DNA of 64,000 bases, from the NCBI RefSeq assembly GCF_004135405.1, contig NZ_CP035491.1, positions 2,108,001-2,172,000 on the forward strand. The letters run 5' to 3'. The translations under genes and the position numbers were made by a program. Below the pieces are notes generated by a model. The model was not told the DNA's origin. It searched no databases and was given only the letters and a program-made list of their open reading frames with translations. Source of the stretch: Agromyces protaetiae. Its GTDB lineage: Bacteria; Actinomycetota; Actinomycetes; Actinomycetales; Microbacteriaceae. Shown here piece after piece: positions 9,705 to 16,763 of this stretch. How positions within the stretch are numbered: the first letter of the stretch is position 1; every line of letters starts with the position of its first letter.

Positions 9705-10622
9705 ATGACGACGGTCGACCGGCACGAGGGCGACTGGCTCGACGACAACCGCGCCAACTGGGACGACCGCGTGCCGGTGCACGTCGCGAGCCCGTTCTAC
9801 GACCGCGACACCGTGCGCTCGGGCGGCAGCGTGCTCGACCCCATCTCGAAGGCGGGCGTCGAGCGACTCTTCCCCGAGGGGCTCGACGGTGTGCGGGTGC
9901 TGCACCTGCAGTGCCATTTCGGCTCCGACACGCTCTCGCTCGCGAACCTCGGTGCGACGGTCATCGGGCTCGACTTCTCGCGGCCTGCGGTCGAAGAGGC
10001 GCGGAGCGCCGCGGCGGCGCTCGGCTACGACTCGTATCGGGCCCGGTTCATCGAGGGCAACGTCTACGACGCACGGCGGCTTCTGCCCGAGCCCGAGTCG
10101 TTCGACCTCGTGTTCGTCACGTGGGGCACGATCAACTGGCTTCCCGACGTCGCCGAGTGGGCGCGCATCGTCGCGTGGTTCCTGAAGCCCGGCGGGAGGC
10201 TGTACTTCGCCGACGGGCACCCGACGGCGTGGATGTTCGACGCGCCCGAGACGGTCGCGAAGAGCGAGGCGGATGTCTCGAAGGCGACGGATGCCTCGCG
10301 GCCGGTCTTGCCCGTCGTGCGCTACCCGTACGCGCAGGAGGGCCCTGACGTGCTCGAGGATCCGAGCGACTACGCCGACCCCGGGGCATCCATCGAGCAT
10401 GCCCGCACGTGGGAGTGGGCGCACCCGCTCTCGGAGACCATGCGCGCGCTCCGCGACGCAGGGCTCGCGATCGACGAGTTCGAGGAGCACTACCGGCTGC
10501 CGTGGCAGGCGTTCCCGGGGCTCTCCGAGCTCGGCGAGGGCATGTACGGGTGGCCGGCCGAGCCGTGGATCCCGCTCGCCGTCGAGATCGTCGCGCGGCA
10601 CGAGACATCCGCCGAGCGTTGA
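9705..10622 (+). CDS. Class I SAM-dependent methyltransferase
   Basis: 305 residues, ATG at 9705 with GAAGGAG 8 bases upstream. The SAM-binding fold is readable: motif I VLHLQCHFGSDTLSL (~65-80), acidic loop VIGLDFS (~87-93), and the post-core FDLVFVTWG and LKPGGRLYFADGHP. The substrate cannot be told; the His-Leu-Gln-Cys form of motif I is that of small-molecule methyltransferases often annotated only as class I. Residues ~189-202 contain two decamer copies (ADVSKATDAS), an insertion-like surface loop. The gene lies between two short tandem duplications (9661-9694, 10680-10714) and is convergent with the chitinase. Confidence 0.83.
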   Translation: MTTVDRHEGDWLDDNRANWDDRVPVHVASPFYDRDTVRSGGSVLDPISKAGVERLFPEGLDGVRVLHLQCHFGSDTLSLANLGATVIGLDFSRPAVEEARSAAAALGYDSYRARFIEGNVYDARRLLPEPESFDLVFVTWGTINWLPDVAEWARIVAWFLKPGGRLYFADGHPTAWMFDAPETVAKSEADVSKATDASRPVLPVVRYPYAQEGPDVLEDPSDYADPGASIEHARTWEWAHPLSETMRALRDAGLAIDEFEEHYRLPWQAFPGLSELGEGMYGWPAEPWIPLAVEIVARHETSAER

Positions 10623-10640
10623 CCGAAGCCGCGTGACGAC

Positions 10641-10676
10641 CGAAGGGCCGGCCCGCTTGCGCGGACCGACCCTTCG
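10641..10676. terminator. Bidirectional terminator hairpin between methyltransferase and chitinase
   Basis: The arms at 10641-10656 and 10661-10676 pair at 14 of 16 positions around a TTGC loop. There is no T-tract, as is usual for high-GC terminators. It lies between two convergent genes. Confidence 0.7.
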
Positions 10677-10679
10677 TCA

Positions 10680-10714
10680 GTTCAGGTTCGGACTAGAGTT
10701 CAGGTTCGGACTAG
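10680..10714. repeat. Tandem duplication spanning the chitinase stop
   Basis: GTTCAGGTTCGGACTAG occurs at 10680-10696 and again at 10698-10714, one base apart. The second copy contains the TAG stop of the minus-strand chitinase (CTA at 10711-10713). Confidence 0.85.
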
Positions 10715-12378
10715 GAGGTGCAGGGGCCCACCGGGTCCCACGAGCCCCACGTGACCGAGCCGGGCAGTTCGCCCTTCGTGTACCACTGGGCGACGTAGGT
10801 GACGCCCGCGCGGGTCACGCGCTGGCCGGCGTTGTAGACGGCCTTCGCGTCCCACGTGCCCGCACACGCGACGGGCGCGGGGTCGGGCGTCGTGCCGCAG
10901 CCGCCGACCTGCTGCCACGGCCCGTTCTTGTCTCCGGGGACCTGGTTGCGGGTCCACCACTTGGCCGTGTACTCGACGCCGTTGTGCGAGACGACGTCGC
11001 CGGCGTTGTAGACGCCGGTCGCGTACCACGGTGCGGCGCACGAGTCGTCGATGGCCGGGCCGGGGGTCGCCGCGCGGAGCGTCGAGCCGAGCGCGTTGCC
11101 GAGCTCGTTCTTGTAGTCTCCCGTGAGATCCCACCACATGGCGCCGCCGTAGCCCTGCTCGGCGACGTACTCGGCCTTCGCCTGCACCGACGTCGGGTCG
11201 TCGTAGCTCCACCACTGGTCGCCGTCGTAGCGCCACGACGCGCCGATCGCAGGGTCGAAGTAGGCCTTGCCGATGTTGCGCAGCTCGGCGTAGGTCTTCG
11301 TGCCGATGTAGCCCGCGGCGGGCGTCCACCCGGCCGAGCCGTCGGTCACGCCGTACCAGCCGTGGCCGTAGGCCGCGAGGCCCGCGTTGATCTGCGAAGG
11401 GTCGGCGCCCGCGTTGACGTACATGCCGAGCGCGCCGTCGAGGCCGAGACCCCAGTTCTCAGCGCCGTCGGGGTGCAGGTTGCCCTGGTGGCCCGTCGTG
11501 TTCGGCACCCAGCCGCCGTGGAAGTCGTAGCCCTGCACGTTCAGGAAGTCGACCGCCGCGAAGAGGCGCGGGTCGAGCCATCCGCCCTCACCGGCGTTCC
11601 ATCCGCCCGCCGGAGCGAACGCGCTGAGCTCGTAGTGCTCGCCCGTCTCGGCGCCGGCCTCGTCGAGGGCCGCGCGGAACTCCTCCATGAGCAGGAGGAA
11701 GTTCTCCTTGTCTTCGGGGCGCGCGTTGGCGGTCTCACCGCCCGTGACGGGCCATTCCCAGTCGATGTCGATGCCGTCGAAAACGCCCGCCGCGGCGCCC
11801 GGGCCGCCCTTGCCGTCGATGACGGGCAGGTCGCCCTTGATCCACAGGTCGACGCAGCTGTCGACGAGGCGCGTGCGGCCCTCGGCCGTCGAGGCCGCCT
11901 CGGAGAAGTTGTCCGACCAGGTCCAGCCGCCGAGCGAGACGAGCACCTTCGTATACGGGCTCACGGCCTTGAGCTTCTTGAGCTGGTTGAAGTTGCCCGC
12001 GAGAGTCTGCCCCGGGACATCCGCCACCCCGTCGACCGAGTCGGCCGCCGACACCTGGCGCAGGAAGTCGTTCTGCGCGTCGCCCTCGCCCGGCTCGTCG
12101 AGCGTGTCGCACACGAAGTCGGTCGTGACGTTGCCGAACGCGTAGTTCAGGTGGGTCAGGTTCGCGATCGCGCCCGATGTGACGAGGTCGGCGACCTGGA
12201 AGTCGCGCGTCACGGGGCTGTCGGCCATGAAGTAGCCGACGGCGCGGTAGCCGTTGATGTCGCTCGGCCCGGTGGCCGCGGGCTGCGCGGCGAACGCAGG
12301 TGTCGCGAAGCTCGTCGCCGCGGTCGCGGCTGCCGCCGCGATCACGAGTGCCGAGCGGCGCAGAGTGCGTCTGGACAT
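10711..12378 (-). CDS. Secreted GH18 chitinase with two chitin-binding modules
   Basis: 555 residues. A signal peptide (MSRRTLRRSALVIAAAAATAA, cleavage near AFA-AQP) is followed by a glycoside hydrolase 18 domain. The catalytic DXXDXDXE motif is present as DGIDIDWEW, with the acid Glu near residue 208. Tandem C-terminal CBM5/12-type modules (from ~455 and ~508) each have the pattern W-x-V-YNAG-V-x-G-x-Y-x-A-W-x-T. It should hydrolyse chitin outside the cell through a substrate-assisted mechanism. The start is ATG 12378, with AAGGGGAT about 4 bases upstream. It lies divergent from the tRNA-fMet gene, with a long upstream region that may hold operators. Confidence 0.93.
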   Translation of the reverse strand: MSRRTLRRSALVIAAAAATAATSFATPAFAAQPAATGPSDINGYRAVGYFMADSPVTRDFQVADLVTSGAIANLTHLNYAFGNVTTDFVCDTLDEPGEGDAQNDFLRQVSAADSVDGVADVPGQTLAGNFNQLKKLKAVSPYTKVLVSLGGWTWSDNFSEAASTAEGRTRLVDSCVDLWIKGDLPVIDGKGGPGAAAGVFDGIDIDWEWPVTGGETANARPEDKENFLLLMEEFRAALDEAGAETGEHYELSAFAPAGGWNAGEGGWLDPRLFAAVDFLNVQGYDFHGGWVPNTTGHQGNLHPDGAENWGLGLDGALGMYVNAGADPSQINAGLAAYGHGWYGVTDGSAGWTPAAGYIGTKTYAELRNIGKAYFDPAIGASWRYDGDQWWSYDDPTSVQAKAEYVAEQGYGGAMWWDLTGDYKNELGNALGSTLRAATPGPAIDDSCAAPWYATGVYNAGDVVSHNGVEYTAKWWTRNQVPGDKNGPWQQVGGCGTTPDPAPVACAGTWDAKAVYNAGQRVTRAGVTYVAQWYTKGELPGSVTWGSWDPVGPCTS

Positions 12379-12685
12379 TGATCCCCTTCGATCGGATGGA
12401 TTCGGGTGCCCCCCGAATGGGTGCGGGTCAGTCGGGAAGGTATCAATCCGGCGAGAGGTAAGGAAGGTTTCTTAACCGGGACTTCGGCAATCTGCAGGGG
12501 ATGGGCTGAGGTCTGTTGTGAATGCACAATGGATGCTTCGTGGTGTGCAGTATGTGCAACGTTCACCTGGTGTTGTGGCGCGAGTGTCGATCCGTCGCTC
12601 GTCGCCCTTCGTTAGCGAGAATTCGGGCCGTTTGCGACGGATCGGCGCGGGGTCGTGACATCCGGATGCCTCGGAGACGGCCCGA
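12379..12685. promoter_or_regulatory. Chitinase upstream region with two small palindromes
   Basis: About 310 bases with no gene. This stretch is less GC-rich than its surroundings. It holds GGTTTCTTAACC (arms GGTT/AACC, 12466-12477) and TTGTG-AATG-CACAA (12516-12529), both upstream of the minus-strand chitinase start and so candidate operators. No classical DasR box (ACTGGTCTAGACCA) was seen. A decamer copy lies at 12664-12673. Confidence 0.4.
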
Positions 12686-12715
12686 TTCGACGGCGCCCGA
12701 ATCCCGTGCTAGAGT
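12686..12715 (+). promoter_or_regulatory. tRNA-fMet promoter
   Basis: TTCGAC (12686-12691) and TAGAGT (12710-12715) are separated by 18 bases, a good actinobacterial sigma-70-type promoter. The predicted start is around 12722, just ahead of the tRNA. Confidence 0.65.
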
Positions 12716-12727
12716 CATCTCTTGTGC

Positions 12728-12801
12728 CGCGGGGTGGAGCAGTTCGGTAGCTCGCTGGGCTCATAACCCAGAGGTCGCAGGTTCAAATCCTGTCCCCGCA
12801 A
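12728..12801 (+). tRNA. Initiator tRNA-fMet (anticodon CAT)
   Basis: 74 bases that fold into a complete cloverleaf: acceptor CGCGGGG with CCCCGCA, D-stem GAGC/GCTC, anticodon stem CTGGG/CCCAG around CTCATAA, and T-loop TTCAAAT. The unpaired C1-A72 end and the three consecutive G-C pairs next to the anticodon loop mark it as the initiator, not an elongator. The 3' CCA is not encoded. Confidence 0.95.
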
Positions 12802-12807
12802 CAAGAG

Positions 12808-12850
12808 AGAGGCCGGTCTCGGAGAAATCCGAGACCGGCCTCTTGCATTT
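12808..12850 (+). terminator. Strong terminator after tRNA-fMet
   Basis: A perfect 16-bp stem (12808-12823 with 12828-12843) is capped by a GAAA tetraloop and followed by TGCATTT. Confidence 0.9.
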
Positions 12851-12894
12851 CCCGGCCGCTCACGTCACCGTGTGGAGAGCGGGAGGGGGTCTCC

Positions 12895-13566
12895 ATGAGC
12901 GAGTCCGCGAACGAATCGGGTTGGATTTCCGCGGCCGAGTTCCACCGGGCGCCGGATGTCTCGGCCTGGCGCGTGATGGGCACCGGACCGCAGGCCGTGT
13001 TCACCGCGACATCCATCGTCCATGCCGCGAGCCTCGTCGCACCGGTCGTCGCGGCCGCCGAGCGATTCGGCGTGCTGCCCGATGTCGACGTGCGGCCAGA
13101 GGGCGTCGTCGTGCGGATCCCCGACCGTACGTTCGAAGGCATTCCCGCGGCGGCCCCGGGGTTCGCCGCCGCCGTCTCGATCGCGGCGGCCGAGCTCGGC
13201 CTCATACCGACGCCCGAACTCGCGAAGTCGATCCAACTCTACGTCGCCCAGCACTCGCAGACCGACACAAGGCCGTTCTTCCTGGCCGCGCTGGGGTACG
13301 ACGAGCTCGGCGACACCGACGCCGTGGACCCGGTGCGGTGCGGGCCGCAGCTCGCGTTCAACCCCATCGCGGGAGACATCCAGGGCAGGGGTCGCTCGCA
13401 CCTCGACGTCTACGTTCCCGCCGACGAAGCCCAGGCGAGGGTCGACGCCGCGATCGCCGCGGGCGGTCGTCTCGTCGACGACTCGCGTGCGCCCGACTGG
13501 TGGACGCTCGCGTCGCCCGACAACCACGGCGTCGACATCGCAGCGTGGCCCGACGTCGACGGGTGA
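12895..13566 (+). CDS. VOC family protein with pterin-carbinolamine-dehydratase-like N-terminal domain
   Basis: 223 residues, ATG at 12895 behind GGGAGGGGG. The N-terminal ~95 residues (WISAAEFHRAPDVSAWRV to AAAELGL) resemble the pterin-4a-carbinolamine dehydratase fold. The C-terminal ~120 residues form a glyoxalase/bleomycin-resistance (VOC) module with LAALGYDELGDTDAVDP and SHLDVYVP. This two-domain arrangement occurs in other Microbacteriaceae and has no known substrate as far as I can recall. The metal ligands expected of active VOC enzymes are not all recognisable. Confidence 0.75.
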   Translation: MSESANESGWISAAEFHRAPDVSAWRVMGTGPQAVFTATSIVHAASLVAPVVAAAERFGVLPDVDVRPEGVVVRIPDRTFEGIPAAAPGFAAAVSIAAAELGLIPTPELAKSIQLYVAQHSQTDTRPFFLAALGYDELGDTDAVDPVRCGPQLAFNPIAGDIQGRGRSHLDVYVPADEAQARVDAAIAAGGRLVDDSRAPDWWTLASPDNHGVDIAAWPDVDG

Positions 13567-13576
13567 GCCCGGTCGG

Positions 13577-13807
13577 CTACCGGCCTTTCGTCACCGCGTA
13601 CCCGCGGGCGACGAGCGCGTCGACCATGTGCGCCGTGTACCACGCGGGCCACTGCTCGTCATAGACACCGCCGAGATCTTCGGCCTCGTGGATGCCGTGC
13701 GCGGTCGCGGCGGCGGTCAGGAGGTCGAGGATGAGCGCTTCGAGCGCAGCGCGGTCGAGCGGGGCGCCGCCGAGCGAGGCGCCGGACGGGTTCGAGGCGG
13801 AGTTCAT
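13577..13807 (-). CDS. Small conserved-looking protein of unknown function
   Basis: 76 residues beginning MNSASNPSGAS and ending ARGYAVTKGR. The centre (ALEALILDLLTAAATAHGIHEAEDLGG) looks helical, and YDEQWPAWYTAHMVDALVARGY looks like a structured tail. I do not recognise the family. It starts 5 bases after the stop of the VOC gene at 13813 on the same strand, so the two are likely co-translated. The tryptophan- and tyrosine-rich tail argues against a chance ORF. Confidence 0.6.
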   Translation of the reverse strand: MNSASNPSGASLGGAPLDRAALEALILDLLTAAATAHGIHEAEDLGGVYDEQWPAWYTAHMVDALVARGYAVTKGR

Positions 13808-13812
13808 CGCCC

Positions 13813-14256
13813 TCACCGCCCCGGCGCCCGCGTGACGACCTGCTGCACGATCCAACCGTTGCCGTCGGGGTCGGCGAACGAGCAGAAGGTGCCGTAGCTG
13901 TCGCTTCCCGGGTGCGGGCCGGGCACGCGATTCGCAGTGCCGGCCCAGTGGAAGACGCCGTCGGCGTCGTGCCAGAGCTCGCTCACGTCGACGCCGCGGC
14001 GGGCGAGGTCGTCGCGTGCGGCGGCGATGTCGTCGGTCACGAGGTGGAGGCCCTGGAGCGAGCCCGGGGCGGCGTCGGTGAGGCCGTCGCCGAAGATGAT
14101 GGATGCCTCGGAGCCGGGAGGTGTGAGTTGCACGACCCGGAGCCCGCGCGGGGTCGCGAAGTCGGCGTCGAGCCGGAATCCGAGCTGTTCGTAGAAGACC
14201 TTCGCGCGATCGACGTCTCCGACGGGGATGACGACGACTTCGAGTTTGAGTTCCAT
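13813..14256 (-). CDS. VOC family (glyoxalase/bleomycin-resistance-like) protein
   Basis: 147 residues, start MELKLEVVVIPVGDVDRAKVF, with AAGGAAG upstream. Two beta-alpha-beta-beta-beta repeats of the VOC fold are readable, with the typical closing FADPDGNGWIVQQ. It is a clear paralogue of the protein at 16306-16746 on the other side of the carboxylesterase. Both keep the same N-terminal block, APGS-QGL and FADPDGNGW. The substrate is unknown; the family includes lyases, dioxygenases and drug-binding proteins. Confidence 0.85.
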   Translation of the reverse strand: MELKLEVVVIPVGDVDRAKVFYEQLGFRLDADFATPRGLRVVQLTPPGSEASIIFGDGLTDAAPGSLQGLHLVTDDIAAARDDLARRGVDVSELWHDADGVFHWAGTANRVPGPHPGSDSYGTFCSFADPDGNGWIVQQVVTRAPGR

Positions 14257-14333
14257 GGGTGCTTCCTTTCGAGATCGAGGGGCGGAGCCGGGACATCCAT
14301 CAGGTGTCGGATGTCCCGGCTCCGCCGAGATCC

Positions 14334-16073
14334 TCAGCGGAGGTTCGTGATCGCGATCCCGGCCCAGAAGCCGCAGTGGTGCTTCGAGGAGAAGCCCGTC
14401 TCGATCGCCGAGGTCGGCGACTTCAGCGAGATCGTGCGGTGCCGCAGGACGTCGAACTTCGCCCACGGCTGGGTCGCGGTCGCGGGCGAGCCCGTCTTCG
14501 CGAACGTCACCCACGCCTCGCGCATGGCCGACGCGAGCTGCTCCTGGTCGGCCGACAGCTCGCCCGCGATGTACGCGTTCGGCAGGTCGAAGAGGTACTG
14601 CAGCTCGGTCTGGTGGGTGGCGACGAGTCCCCAGTCGGGCGCGATGAAGCGCTCGGGGGCGGTGTCGTCGTTGAAGTCGTACCCGTAGGTCGGCACCCAG
14701 AGCGACGCGGCCGCGTCGAGGAGGAGCGCCGGGCACGAGAAGTTCGCGTCGGAGTTCGCCGCCGTGAACGCGAGCTCGGGCCGCGGGTACTTCGCGATCG
14801 GGTACTCCTTCGCGATGCGCTTGGCCGACTGCGCCGAGACGCCGAAGTTCGACGCGAGCACCGATTCGTAGTTCGTCGCGTCGATGGGCGGGAGGTCGAT
14901 CGTCGCACCGCGCGTAACGCTCAGGTGGATGAGTGCGAAGAGCCGTTCCTCTTCGGTGTTGGTGCCGTTGATGAGCGGCACACGGTTGAAGTCGCCCGCG
15001 GCGATCGCGCCGAGCACCGACTCCTTGATGACGGCGCCGTCGATGACGCCCGGTGTGAACGACTTGGGCGCGTTCGCGAGCAGCGTCTCGACGGGCAGCG
15101 CGCGTAGGCATGCGGCGCTCTGGTCGGGGCATCCGGCCGCGGCGGCGATCGCCTGGCCTTCGGTCGCGGCGTCGGCGAGCGAACGCTGCTTGGGCGCGAA
15201 CGCACCGCTCTCGACGATCGCGCGGTGGAAGAGGCCCTTCGCACCGGGCGAGACCATCTGGGCGAGCACCGAGAGACCGCCCGCCGACTGGCCGTCGATC
15301 GTGACGTTGCGCGGGTCGCCGCCGAAGTTCGCGATGTTGCGCTGCACCCACTTGAGCGCGGCCTGCTGGTCCATGAGACCGTAGTTGCCCGCCGGGCCGC
15401 CTGGCTTCTCGGCGAACGCCGGGTGGGCGAGGAAGCCGAGCAGGCCGAGCCGGTAGTTGATCGTCACGACGACCGCGCCACCACCCGACTTGGCGAGTTT
15501 CGTGGCGTCGTAGTCGGCGCCTTCCCCGAGGCTGAAGCCGCCGCCGTGGATGAAGACGATGACGGGCAGCTTGCCGGCGCTCGCCGCAGCGCCCGCGGGC
15601 GCCGTGACGTTCAGGTACAGGCAGTCTTCGCTCGAGCCGTTGGGGCTCGGCACGTCCTGCGGACAGACGGGCGAGAAGACGGATGCCTCGCGCACGTCGG
15701 TCCACGGAGTGACCGCTTGCGGCGCGCGCCAACGGAGATCTCCCGTCGGCGGCGCCGCGTACGGCACCCCGCGGAACTCGTTCACGCCGTCGCCCGCGAT
15801 GCCCTGCAATGCGCCCGCGTCGGTCGAGACGACGAGCGCGCTCGCCGGGTCGGGCTCATCTGCATGCGCGATCTGCGGCGCGACGATCGACCAGCCCGCG
15901 AGCAGGCCCACGACGGCGGCGACGACGGCGAACGTGCGGGCGGGCCGGGCGCGAGTCGCGACGAGCGTGTGGGATGCGTCGGGCGCGACGCGCGGGTCGA
16001 CGGACTCCGTGCCGAACAGGGCGTCGGAGGCCGTGAAGGGCGGCGGATCTTGGGGATTCCGGTTCTCGTTCAT
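14334..16073 (-). CDS. Membrane-anchored type B carboxylesterase
   Basis: 579 residues. A ~45-residue cytoplasmic N-terminus is followed by one transmembrane anchor (TFAVVAAVVGLLAGWSIVAP, ~50-68) and an extracellular alpha/beta hydrolase domain of the carboxylesterase type B family. Visible motifs are FRGVPYAAPPTGDLRW, EDCLYLNV, the oxyanion HGGGF, and the nucleophile elbow GQSAGG. Most family members have GESAGG, so Gln for Glu next to the serine is a small oddity. The catalytic His is probably in SSKHHCGFW near the end. It should hydrolyse esters at the cell surface. It is divergent from the VOC gene at 16306. Confidence 0.88.
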   Translation of the reverse strand: MNENRNPQDPPPFTASDALFGTESVDPRVAPDASHTLVATRARPARTFAVVAAVVGLLAGWSIVAPQIAHADEPDPASALVVSTDAGALQGIAGDGVNEFRGVPYAAPPTGDLRWRAPQAVTPWTDVREASVFSPVCPQDVPSPNGSSEDCLYLNVTAPAGAAASAGKLPVIVFIHGGGFSLGEGADYDATKLAKSGGGAVVVTINYRLGLLGFLAHPAFAEKPGGPAGNYGLMDQQAALKWVQRNIANFGGDPRNVTIDGQSAGGLSVLAQMVSPGAKGLFHRAIVESGAFAPKQRSLADAATEGQAIAAAAGCPDQSAACLRALPVETLLANAPKSFTPGVIDGAVIKESVLGAIAAGDFNRVPLINGTNTEEERLFALIHLSVTRGATIDLPPIDATNYESVLASNFGVSAQSAKRIAKEYPIAKYPRPELAFTAANSDANFSCPALLLDAAASLWVPTYGYDFNDDTAPERFIAPDWGLVATHQTELQYLFDLPNAYIAGELSADQEQLASAMREAWVTFAKTGSPATATQPWAKFDVLRHRTISLKSPTSAIETGFSSKHHCGFWAGIAITNLR

Positions 16074-16305
16074 GCCACGAGCCTCGGATCGGCCGGTGCA
16101 TCGACGCGCCCGTGGCGAACCCTGGTCGGCACCCCGGGCAGCACCCCGGCGGCACCCTGCTCGATCCTGTCGTGCGCGAGACCAGGGACTCCCACTGGTG
16201 CGACGAGCGCCGAGACATCCGCAGCATTGGAGACATCCCTACCGAACGCGACGCCGAGCACAAGTCGCCGTCGCACCGAATCCCGAAGCAAGGAGCGAGC
16301 CGTCG

Positions 16306-16746
16306 ATGGATATGAGACTCGAGGTGGTCGTGCTGCCGGTGTCCGACGTCGACCGCGCCCGCGCGTTCTACGAGACGCTCGGCTGGCGGGTCGACGCGGC
16401 CGTCGCGACCGACGACCTGCGAGCCGCGCGCATGACGCCGCCCGGCTCGGCGTGCTCGATCGTGTTCGGAATCGACCTCACGGGCGCGGCACCGGGCAGC
16501 GTGCAGGGGCTCACGCTCGCCGTCGCCGACCTCGAGGCGGCCCGAGCCGACTTGCGTGCGCGCGGCGCCGACGTGAGCGAGATCTTCCACGACGCGGGCG
16601 GCGTGTTCCGCCGTGCGGGCGCCGAGTTCCGTGTGCCGGGCCTCGACCCGCGCCGGCGCAGTCGCGCGTCGTACGCGTCGTTCGCCGATCCCGACGGCAA
16701 CGGCTGGGTGCTGCAGGAGATCACGACCTCGCCGCACGGGCGATGA
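16306..16746 (+). CDS. VOC family (glyoxalase/bleomycin-resistance-like) protein
   Basis: 146 residues, ATG at 16306 with AAGGAG about 11 bases upstream. Same fold and length as the minus-strand protein at 13813-14256 (LEVVVxPVxDVDRA, FADPDGNGW in both), so the pair arose by duplication. The two now lie on opposite strands either side of the carboxylesterase. The upstream 232 bases hold two decamer-type sequences (CGAGACATCC at 16211; a GAGACATCC variant shortly after). The substrate is unknown. Confidence 0.85.
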   Translation: MDMRLEVVVLPVSDVDRARAFYETLGWRVDAAVATDDLRAARMTPPGSACSIVFGIDLTGAAPGSVQGLTLAVADLEAARADLRARGADVSEIFHDAGGVFRRAGAEFRVPGLDPRRRSRASYASFADPDGNGWVLQEITTSPHGR

Positions 16747-16763
16747 CGTGATTGGATGAGACG

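Noticed and set aside
6633-10601. A 1322-codon open frame on the minus strand opposite the UPF0182 and methyltransferase genes
   Set aside because: It is antisense to two clear genes, rich in Arg/Asp/Val/His as expected from a GC-rich shadow, and has no family motifs.
12379-12685. A DasR box for chitinase control
   Set aside because: No match to the ACTGGTCTAGACCA pattern; only unrelated short palindromes are present.
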